In this document: positions 1 to 6,199 of the stretch, one piece after another
How positions within the stretch are numbered: the stretch's first letter is position 1
Layout: each line of letters starts with the position of its first letter
Origin: Bacteroidota bacterium
Lineage (GTDB): Bacteria > Bacteroidota > Bacteroidia > Chitinophagales > Chitinophagaceae
Reading direction: 5' to 3'
DNA: 7,065 nucleotides
Assembly: GCA_023386395.1 (NCBI GenBank)
Contig: JAEWJV010000449.1
Coordinates: 1-7,065, forward strand
The notes under the pieces: model-generated
Told to the model about the DNA's origin: nothing
The model's input: the letters and a program-made list of their open reading frames with translations, nothing else
Databases searched by the model: none
Made by a program: the position numbers and the translations under genes

Positions 1-1957
1 GTACAGACCATGAACCTTCATAATATTTATAATTAAGGCCTTGTAAAGCAGCAAATGCACTTACCTGGTTGCTTTGGGTTGAATAGTTTCCGCTTATATC
101 TCTTGCCTTAACATAGAAAACATATTGTGTTCCGTTATCAAGGCCATTAGCAGTAACAGTAGTTTTATCTGTAGTATAGGTTTTTACACCATTCACAAAA
201 ATATCATACCTGCTTATTCCAACATTATCAGTTGCTGCATCCCAGGCAATCGACACCGATGTGCTGGTAACTGAAACCACGTGCAGGTTTGCCGGAGCAG
301 AAGGCGGAACATTGTCGGTTAAAGTGGTTGCACTGGTTTCATTTGATAAACCTGAAGCGGCATTATTATTTATAGCACGCACAACATAATAGTAAGTTGT
401 ATTGGGCAATGCTGCTGAATCTGTAAATGTAACAACATCAGCAGGCACACTTCCTATATAATTATAAGAATTGCCCGGTTTTGTTGAACGGTAAATTTCA
501 AAAGCGGTTTCATTATAAGTTTGATTAGGTTTATCAGACCAGTCTAACTGCACCTTCGTATTTGATAAGGTTAAAGCAGTAAGGCTGGTTGCCGCATCAG
601 GCCCGTTTGTGCCATTTGCATTTATTACTTTATATGGAGCAGAGTAAACGCTGGCGCATCCATACAATTCACCAACAGATACGGCATAGCTGCCGGGCTG
701 GGTTACGTTTAATACATTTTGATTGCCTATTGATGTAGCAACATCGCTTGTAAGCACCCATTTATAGCTTACATAATTATCTGGCACCTGGAGATTAACA
801 TAATTCCTTCCATCAGGTGCAGGAATAGCAGGGCTGCTTAAATTTTCTATAGTGATTGTTGGAGGAACAGTAGGTGTTTTGGTTTTTATAACCACCGGGG
901 TATGTGACCAGTCAGACCATATAGAGCCTCTTCTTACACGGGCATCATAAGTGCCTGTGCTTGTAACGGAGATAGAGTTTGAAATGGCCCCGCTTATAAC
1001 ATTATTATCTTTACGCCATTGATATTCATCAAAACCGGGCGGCAACCCTATCGTTACATTTATATTATCGCCGGGGCAAAACTCTGTTCTTCCGGTTAAA
1101 GGCCAGGGATTAGATCCGTAAGCCCTTAATAAAAATGGATAAAAATCAGGTTCAGTCCAAAGCCTGTCCCAAACACCGTGACCGAGATCCGGGTATTCAG
1201 TATAGGTAAAATCTCCGCCGGCAGCAATGAAAGCATCACGCACCTGCTGTGCCGTAGGAGGCGCCGGCGAACCATCTTTACCACCCTGAACAAGCCATAT
1301 AGGTGTGTATTTAGCCTGGTTTACATTACTATTATCTTTATACCCGATTGAAACAGATGACATTGGTACGGCGGCAGCGATATAGGCAGGATGATTGAAC
1401 ATCATTTCCCAGGTGCCTTGTCCGCCGGCAGACAAACCGTTATCGCTTATGCGGAAAGGGTCCAGCTTATTATTTGCCACCATATAATCAATAATCTCTG
1501 TAATATACTGGTATTGGCCCGCACCCCAGAAGCCCTGGCTTTGCATGCAAAGTATATAGCCATCAAACGTGCCATTATTTACTGCTGCGGCAAAATCATC
1601 ACCGCCATGGTAGAGTTGATATTCATTATCATAAATACTCCCGGTTTCTCCCAAACCATGAAAAAACACCAGCATAGGATACTTTTTTCCGTCATTGGCT
1701 GTGGGATTATATGTTTTGGGAAATTTTAAACGGAATGCGCATCCTTTATATACATATGCCTTATAAGAATCAGTATTCCATCCAAGTCGTTTTGTTCTTA
1801 CCCACTTTCCTATCTGGCCCCATGTTGGCTGGGCAGGAGGGCTGCTTTGGTTGTATGTAACAACAGGGTCAGTAGGATCTAAAACCGATTGAGCAGAAAC
1901 GCAGTTAGAACTGATTAAAATAGTCAGGAGAATTAGAAGTGAGTAAAACTTTCGCAT
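1..1957 (-). CDS. Secreted multidomain alpha/beta-hydrolase (esterase / PHB-depolymerase-like), 3' end outside window
   Basis: The reading frame is open from an ATG at 1957 to the left edge, giving 652 residues with no stop reached. Residues 1-22 form a signal peptide (MRKF, a hydrophobic stretch, then VSA before Q23), so export is expected. A catalytic alpha/beta-hydrolase domain covers about 50-285. It has an HGLGETG oxyanion-type motif at 100-106, the nucleophile Ser176 in GLSAGG, probable Asp228 in GGKDGS and His260 in DLGHGVWD. Residues 293-360 (CPGD, YQWRKDNNVISGA) look Ig-like, and about 366-446 look like a second such module. Two fibronectin type III domains follow at about 454-547 and 550-637. 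GLNYKYYEGSW at 640-650 looks like the start of a PA14-type domain cut by the edge. The fold and triad indicate ester or peptide bond hydrolysis on an extracellular polymer, but the substrate cannot be read. A type IX sorting domain may follow to the left; this is inference. Function class is fairly sure, exact name is not. Confidence 0.88.
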   Translation of the reverse strand, partial: MRKFYSLLILLTILISSNCVSAQSVLDPTDPVVTYNQSSPPAQPTWGQIGKWVRTKRLGWNTDSYKAYVYKGCAFRLKFPKTYNPTANDGKKYPMLVFFHGLGETGSIYDNEYQLYHGGDDFAAAVNNGTFDGYILCMQSQGFWGAGQYQYITEIIDYMVANNKLDPFRISDNGLSAGGQGTWEMMFNHPAYIAAAVPMSSVSIGYKDNSNVNQAKYTPIWLVQGGKDGSPAPPTAQQVRDAFIAAGGDFTYTEYPDLGHGVWDRLWTEPDFYPFLLRAYGSNPWPLTGRTEFCPGDNINVTIGLPPGFDEYQWRKDNNVISGAISNSISVTSTGTYDARVRRGSIWSDWSHTPVVIKTKTPTVPPTITIENLSSPAIPAPDGRNYVNLQVPDNYVSYKWVLTSDVATSIGNQNVLNVTQPGSYAVSVGELYGCASVYSAPYKVINANGTNGPDAATSLTALTLSNTKVQLDWSDKPNQTYNETAFEIYRSTKPGNSYNYIGSVPADVVTFTDSAALPNTTYYYVVRAINNNAASGLSNETSATTLTDNVPPSAPANLHVVSVTSTSVSIAWDAATDNVGISRYDIFVNGVKTYTTDKTTVTANGLDNGTQYVFYVKARDISGNYSTQSNQVSAFAALQGLNYKYYEGSWSV

Positions 1958-1980
1958 ATTTAGCTTTTGTGGCACGGTGA

Positions 1981-1996
1981 TTAAAAAATTTTTTAA
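1981..1996. repeat. Perfect 16-bp AT-only palindrome upstream of the hydrolase gene
   Basis: Bases 1981-1996 read TTAAAAAATTTTTTAA, identical on both strands. The palindrome lies 24 bp upstream of the hydrolase start (1957), inside the 175-bp intergenic region 1958-2132. It contains only A and T, so a stable RNA hairpin is unlikely. It could be an operator-like or bent-DNA element near the promoter, or chance in AT-rich DNA. The rest of this intergenic region shows no convincing terminator, RNA or short gene. Confidence 0.4.
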
Positions 1997-2132
1997 AATT
2001 AAATACATGCGGATGAATGCAGTGGCTGAATTGGTAAAACATCAAATTTTGTTCGTAAATGCAAAAAATTAAGATATGAACCTTCTAAGCAGTACTTTAA
2101 TATTAGCAGTTGTTCTGTTTCATTATACACTT

Positions 2133-3317
2133 TCACGCGTCTCTTTTCATCGGGGCACGTTGTACTTTTTCCCAGGTTGAAGCCTGCTTTTTTGAAACAA
2201 ACCGGAAAAAACCCTGTATCACAGATACATTCATAAATACAAAATACCCTGCTGCTTTTAATGGCTTTAGTTTGGAATTTGAGGGTATATACGGAGATAC
2301 AAATGCCGTAACGTAAAAAGCAACCTGCATTAAAAAACAAATGATATAAAAATAGCCGCCGCCTTTTACAATAATGGCAAGGTTTGATATAAAAACTAAA
2401 ATAAGACAGAGTGGGCTTGTGCACCAGCGCATTACGCGATGGCATACGTACAAAAATGTGAGCCGTGAATGTTTCCAGAACTTAAATAAAGACGCAAGCA
2501 TTTTAATTGCCTGGAAACCACCCGCTGCAATGCGTATCTTTCTTTTCCTTTCATCTCCTATTGACACAGATGCGAATTCGGTAGCGTAAGCGCGTGGCTC
2601 GTACATAATCCTGTAGCCTTTCTGCGCTGTTTTTAATGAGATTATAAAATCATCCAGGATAACCGCACTGTCAACAGGCTCATATAAAGCTCTTCTAACA
2701 GAGAACAATTCACCGGCAGCGCCCACCACAGAATAAAAGTCAGAGTCAATTTTTTTTAAGAACGACTCATATTTCCAATAAAGCCCTTCCCTGTTACCAA
2801 CATTGCCTTCATCTCCTTCCGGCTGAACCACTCTTTTTTCGCCTGCCACGCCACCAACCTTACTGTCTTCATAATGAGACGCTATATATTTTATGGCATC
2901 TGTATTCAAAAAAGTATTGGCATCGCTCATTATTAATATATCATTCTGTGCCGAGGCAACAGCCCTGTTAAGTGCCGCAGATTTGCCCTTTCTTTCAGGC
3001 TGGTGCAGTAATTTAATGAAGGAATATTTTTGAATGGCCAATGCCGTATTATCGGCGGAGCCATCTGTAATAAAAATGAATTCAATCTTTGATTCTGGAT
3101 ATGTCAGCTTTAGCGTATTGATTATTTTTTCTTCAATTATATCTTCTTCATTATAAGCCGCCACAATAAACGATACGGAAGGATAAAAATTACCTGTATT
3201 TACAGCTTTATAACCGGCGCCAATTTTATTAAAGAAATAAACGATTACTGCATATCCAATATAATTAAAAAAGAAGAGAAAGGCCCCTGTAAAAAAAATA
3301 TATTGCCATACAATCAT
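2133..3317 (-). CDS. Membrane-anchored family 2 glycosyltransferase
   Basis: This 394-residue protein has the layout of membrane GT2 enzymes: one N-terminal membrane helix (about 5-30), a cytosolic GT-A domain (about 46-280), and about three C-terminal helices (301-318, 321-341, 354-372). GT-A signatures are VAAYNEE at 52-58, TDGSADNT at 84-91 with Asp85, and KGKSAALNRA at 110-119. MSDANTF at 130-136 stands where a DxD metal-binding motif is expected, and LDDF at 221-224 is the likely acceptor/base motif. KRKIRIAAGGFQ (258-269) and CHRVMRW (292-298) resemble the segments that replace QxxRW in one branch of the family. It probably transfers a sugar from a nucleotide donor to a lipid-linked or growing glycan at the inner membrane; donor and acceptor are unknown. 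It is divergent from the plus-strand glycan operon and precedes the hydrolase gene by 175 bp on the same strand. The ATG at 3317 places the first helix naturally at the N terminus. Confidence 0.92.
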   Translation of the reverse strand: MIVWQYIFFTGAFLFFFNYIGYAVIVYFFNKIGAGYKAVNTGNFYPSVSFIVAAYNEEDIIEEKIINTLKLTYPESKIEFIFITDGSADNTALAIQKYSFIKLLHQPERKGKSAALNRAVASAQNDILIMSDANTFLNTDAIKYIASHYEDSKVGGVAGEKRVVQPEGDEGNVGNREGLYWKYESFLKKIDSDFYSVVGAAGELFSVRRALYEPVDSAVILDDFIISLKTAQKGYRIMYEPRAYATEFASVSIGDERKRKIRIAAGGFQAIKMLASLFKFWKHSRLTFLYVCHRVMRWCTSPLCLILVFISNLAIIVKGGGYFYIICFLMQVAFYVTAFVSPYIPSNSKLKPLKAAGYFVFMNVSVIQGFFRFVSKKQASTWEKVQRAPMKRDA

Positions 3318-3472
3318 ATTTGCAATTTATACTCAATCAGTTATTTCTCCTATTTCCCTTAAAATTTAGCATGAAGTTTTTTTGCGTTCCCGAGCATTTT
3401 TTTATCGTTTACCAATTTCAAAGATTGGGGCAGGTCCGGGGAAGTAATTTTAGCCTATTAAAGTTCGTACCA
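3318..3472. other. Divergent intergenic region between the glycosyltransferase and the receiver operon
   Basis: These 155 bp separate the starts of the minus-strand glycosyltransferase (3317) and the plus-strand receiver (3473). They must hold promoters for both directions unless one is transcribed from elsewhere. One plus-strand candidate is described separately. The region is open in one plus frame back to 3320, but the translation is low-complexity and hydrophobic, without family resemblance. No clear inverted repeat operator was seen. Confidence 0.6.
3425..3452 (+). promoter_or_regulatory. Candidate Bacteroidota-type promoter for the plus-strand operon
   Basis: A TTG at 3425-3427 is followed by a 17-nt spacer and TAATTTTA at 3445-3452. 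This is close to the Bacteroidota sigma consensus TTG...TAnnTTTG; the final G is replaced by A. Transcription would begin around 3457-3460, about 15 nt before the receiver gene ATG at 3473. The site lies in the 155-bp divergent region 3318-3472. No equally good match was found for the opposite-strand glycosyltransferase. The match is by eye and imperfect. Confidence 0.4.
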
Positions 3473-3877
3473 ATGTGGAATCTCGTTTCAAAGAATACCC
3501 TTTTGATTATAGATGATGATGAAGTCATGGTTTTATTGCTGAAAAAGCTTTTTGAAAAAAAGTATATTGTTTATACAGCCTGCGATGGCGTGGAAGCAAT
3601 TGATCATCTGGCCAGGGGAGTTTGCCCGGATTTGATTATAACCGACATTTTTATGGAGAACATTGATGGGTACCAGCTTATCAAGCATCTCTCCACGAGT
3701 GTAGTTTACAAACATATTCCTGTAATAGTATTATCCGGCTATAAAAATGCAGCGCTGCCCCATAATTCACTTTTTTCAACAATGCTAAATAAGCCCTTTG
3801 ATCCGCTTCAGCTTCAAAACCTCGTTGAAACAAGCATTCTAAACAAGCACAGTATTCAATCATGCAATGAAAACTAA
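3473..3877 (+). CDS. Single-domain response regulator (CheY-like receiver)
   Basis: The 134-residue product is essentially one receiver domain with no output domain. The acidic pocket is IIDDDE at 12-17, the phospho-acceptor is Asp58 in IITDIFM, the switch Ser88 is in VLSGY, and the conserved Lys107 is in NKPFDP. All catalytic receiver residues are present, so it should accept phosphate from a histidine kinase, none of which is encoded here. The frame is open upstream to an ATG at 3320, but those extra 51 residues show no receiver similarity and would cover the intergenic region. The ATG at 3473 gives a normal receiver length and fits the candidate promoter just upstream. No Shine-Dalgarno sequence is visible. 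It ends 5 nt before the sugar transferase gene, which points to co-transcription and a likely role in controlling glycan synthesis. Its partner could be that enzyme or a distant target. Confidence 0.88.
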   Translation: MWNLVSKNTLLIIDDDEVMVLLLKKLFEKKYIVYTACDGVEAIDHLARGVCPDLIITDIFMENIDGYQLIKHLSTSVVYKHIPVIVLSGYKNAALPHNSLFSTMLNKPFDPLQLQNLVETSILNKHSIQSCNEN

Positions 3878-3882
3878 TCCCT

Positions 3883-5001
3883 ATGAACGGAATATTTAAT
3901 AATGAAATAGCGAACCTGAATGAAACTGCGGAAGCAGGGCTTAACCGGTCTGATCTTAACCTGCTGGTAATATTGTCTGCTTCATCTGCTGCTGCGGAAA
4001 AGACTTTTTCGGAAGGCATGCATATTAATGCAGCAGAAGATATTTTTACTGCAAAAGAAATTATCCTGTCAAATAATATCTATTCTTTCGATGCTATAAT
4101 ATGCGATGCGGAATTAAACAAAAAAAGTATAGCCGAACTTATCAGTATATTGAATAGCAAACAGGTAATTAGCCACATGCCGCTTTTGTTATTAAGCTTT
4201 TATGAAAAAGCAGACAGTGCTACTCTTTTAAACAGTCTTAAAGGTTTTGATGATATAATAACAAGCAATATTTCATCAGCAGACCTGAATGATAAAATCG
4301 AAATTCTTAAAAAATATAAGCTTCTAAAAAGCAAATTACCTTATAAGCCGGAGGCAGCACAGCCCGCCTTTGAATACAGAGGTTTCAATTATACATTTAA
4401 AAGAACCCTCGATATTGTATTGTCTTCACTTTTACTATTACTTGTTTCCCCGCTTTTAATTCTTATTGCAATTGCCATTAAATTAGAAACCAAGGGGCCG
4501 GTTTTTTATATTTCCAAACGCGCAGGAAGATGGTACAGGGTTTTTTCATTTTATAAGTTCAGGACGATGGTGGCGAATGCAGACAGCATGATCCACGACT
4601 TGAGATACATGAATGAATACAGAGATAATAAAACATCTTTCTTTTTTAAATTGAAAGACGATCCGAGGGTTACCCGTGTGGGAAGAATACTTCGCAAAAC
4701 CAGCCTTGATGAATTGCCACAGCTCATAAATGTTTTAAAAGGCGATATGAGCATTGTTGGCAACAGGCCATTACCGTTGTACGAGGCGCAAACCATTACG
4801 GTTGATAAATCGGCTAAACGTTTTTTTGCCACAGCCGGCATTACTGGTTTATGGCAGGTTAAAGGCAGGTCAAACGTTAATCTTACCACTGACGAAAGAA
4901 TTGCAATGGATATTGATTACGCTGAGAAATCATCCTTCCTGTTCGATTTAAAAATTATGCTTAAAACACCAAAAGAATTAATACTGAAAAGCAATGTTTG
5001 A
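3883..5001 (+). CDS. Initiating sugar phosphotransferase (WcaJ/PglC-type) with N-terminal pseudo-receiver domain
   Basis: The C-terminal half (about 170-370 of 372) is a bacterial sugar transferase, the monotopic phosphoglycosyltransferase family. These enzymes move a sugar-1-phosphate from a UDP-sugar to undecaprenyl phosphate, the first step of polysaccharide assembly. It shows KRTLDIVLS and a single hydrophobic re-entrant segment (173-200), YKFRTM (224-229), [16 protein letters not shown] (259-274), the catalytic pair Asp276-Glu277 in [23 protein letters not shown] (287-302) and [12 protein letters not shown] (319-330). The N-terminal region (about 25-145) resembles a receiver. Residues 70-110 align without gaps to 53-93 of the preceding response regulator with 14 of 41 identities, pairing Asp75 with its Asp58 and Ser105 with its Ser88. 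The acidic pair is replaced by LSAS and the conserved Lys by Ser128, so the domain is probably non-catalytic. It lacks the multi-helix N terminus of WbaP/WcaJ-type long enzymes. Sugar specificity cannot be read. It overlaps the next gene by 8 nt. Confidence 0.93.
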   Translation: MNGIFNNEIANLNETAEAGLNRSDLNLLVILSASSAAAEKTFSEGMHINAAEDIFTAKEIILSNNIYSFDAIICDAELNKKSIAELISILNSKQVISHMPLLLLSFYEKADSATLLNSLKGFDDIITSNISSADLNDKIEILKKYKLLKSKLPYKPEAAQPAFEYRGFNYTFKRTLDIVLSSLLLLLVSPLLILIAIAIKLETKGPVFYISKRAGRWYRVFSFYKFRTMVANADSMIHDLRYMNEYRDNKTSFFFKLKDDPRVTRVGRILRKTSLDELPQLINVLKGDMSIVGNRPLPLYEAQTITVDKSAKRFFATAGITGLWQVKGRSNVNLTTDERIAMDIDYAEKSSFLFDLKIMLKTPKELILKSNV

Positions 5002-6199
5002 TATAGTGATTAACATATTATTCCTCGTTTTTTTAATTTACTGCGGGCTTTCAGTATTTTACTTCTTTATTTTTTCCCTTGCGGGTTTGATAAGCAAAAA
5101 AGGAATCAATTCAAATTTTTCTGTTCCGGTAAGCCGCATAGCCATTTTGGTGCCTGCTTACAAAGAAGACAATATTATTTTGTCAACAGCAGCAAACCTG
5201 CTCAAACTTGACTACCCGAAAAACTGGTACGATATATATATAATAGCCGATTCTTTTCAGCCAGGTACAATTGCCCGGTTAAAAGAACTTGATTTAAACG
5301 TTATTGAAGTATCGTTTGAAAACAGCACCAAAACAAAATCGCTGAATGCAGCCTTTCAAAGTATTACACAACACTACAACATAGCATTGATTTGTGACGC
5401 TGATAATTTACTGGCTGAAGATTTTTTAAGGCAGGTGAATTACGAATTTGTAAATGGAGAAAAAGCTGTACAGGCAAAGCGTGTTGCTAAAAATGCTGAT
5501 ACAAAATTTGCCGTGCTTGATGGTTGCAGCGAAGCTATCAATAACCATATATTCAGGAAAGGCGCTAATGCATTAGGCCTTTCTTCTGCAGTAATTGGTT
5601 CGGGAATGGCTTTTGAATTCAATTTCCTGAAAAATATTTTACAGGAAATTGAAGCAGTAAGCGGCTTTGATAAACCGCTTCAGTTAAAAGTTGTGGAAAG
5701 CGGCATAAAAATTAAATACCTGGGAAACGCATTGGTTTTTGATGAAAAGATAGATAACCCCCATGCTTTTAAGCACCAGCGGAAAAGATGGCTGCTCAGC
5801 CAGTTTGTTTATTTGAAACAATTTTTTGTGCCAGGCATTCAGCAGCTTTTTAAAGGTAACTTCAGTTATTTTAATCTTGCTGTATTAAATAACATTGTTC
5901 CGCCACGGGTACTTTTAATTTTTGCGTTGTTTGTATTAACTGTATTAAGTTATTTCTTTCAGCCGGCAATTATTTTTTTTGTATTTGCCGGCCTCAGCAT
6001 TTTATATTTTATAACGCTTGCAATGGCTTTGCCAAAGCAACTGATAAATAAAAATTTATTCAGCGCAGCACTGCACCTGCCAAAGGCAATATACATGATG
6101 ATCGTTTCATTGTTTACTATAAAAAAAGCAAAAAACGTTTTTATTCATACGGCTCATACAAAAAATGAAGTAAGTAATCCTCTGTTTAAAGTTAAATGA
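4994..6199 (+). CDS. Membrane family 2 glycosyltransferase, possibly processive (QxxRW)
   Basis: This 401-residue protein has an N-terminal membrane helix (about 7-32), a GT-A domain (about 47-275) and two or three C-terminal helices (about 304-321, 323-345, 363-377). Motifs are LVPAYKED (52-59), IIADS with Asp86, KTKSLNAAF (113-121), the metal-binding CDADN (134-138), GSGMAFEFN (202-210), GFDKPLQLKVVESG (224-237) and QRKRW (262-266). QxxRW marks the cellulose/chitin/hyaluronan synthase type of GT2 enzyme, which binds the growing chain, but non-processive relatives also carry it. It probably adds sugars to the lipid-linked glycan begun by the upstream phosphotransferase; the donor sugar is unknown. 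Its ATG lies inside the end of the upstream gene (8-nt overlap), with GAAAAG a few bases upstream that could act as a weak ribosome site. Its stop overlaps the next start as ATGA, so translation is probably coupled on both sides. Confidence 0.93.
   Translation: MFDIVINILFLVFLIYCGLSVFYFFIFSLAGLISKKGINSNFSVPVSRIAILVPAYKEDNIILSTAANLLKLDYPKNWYDIYIIADSFQPGTIARLKELDLNVIEVSFENSTKTKSLNAAFQSITQHYNIALICDADNLLAEDFLRQVNYEFVNGEKAVQAKRVAKNADTKFAVLDGCSEAINNHIFRKGANALGLSSAVIGSGMAFEFNFLKNILQEIEAVSGFDKPLQLKVVESGIKIKYLGNALVFDEKIDNPHAFKHQRKRWLLSQFVYLKQFFVPGIQQLFKGNFSYFNLAVLNNIVPPRVLLIFALFVLTVLSYFFQPAIIFFVFAGLSILYFITLAMALPKQLINKNLFSAALHLPKAIYMMIVSLFTIKKAKNVFIHTAHTKNEVSNPLFKVK

Noticed and set aside
1391..1729. 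Plus-strand open frame of 112 codons
   Set aside because: It lies wholly opposite the hydrolase catalytic domain, whose frame has clear motifs (HGLGETG, GLSAGG). The plus-strand translation resembles no family.
1..1957. Lipoprotein signal at Cys19 of the hydrolase
   Set aside because: The residues before the Cys are SSN; Asn at -1 does not fit a lipobox, while VSA before Q23 fits signal peptidase I.
1994..2022. Possible minus-strand promoter for the hydrolase (CTG, 18-nt spacer, TAATTTTA)
   Set aside because: The -33 element is off consensus, the -7 element lies in a low-complexity A/T run overlapping the palindrome, and similar matches are expected by chance in such DNA.
2036..2132. Search for a terminator after the minus-strand glycosyltransferase
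   Set aside because: No GC-containing stem followed by a T-run was found in the minus-strand reading of this region.
1999..2445. Minus-strand open frame of 148 codons overlapping the end of the glycosyltransferase
   Set aside because: It is another frame of the same strand as the glycosyltransferase, which has a recognisable membrane C terminus there. The product is Cys-rich and lacks family features.
3681..4019. Minus-strand open frame of 112 codons across the receiver/sugar transferase junction
   Set aside because: It is antisense to two well-supported genes and crosses their boundary, with no recognisable domain.
4551..4889. Minus-strand and plus-strand alternative frames inside the sugar transferase
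   Set aside because: The sugar transferase frame carries all family motifs here; the others are shadows.
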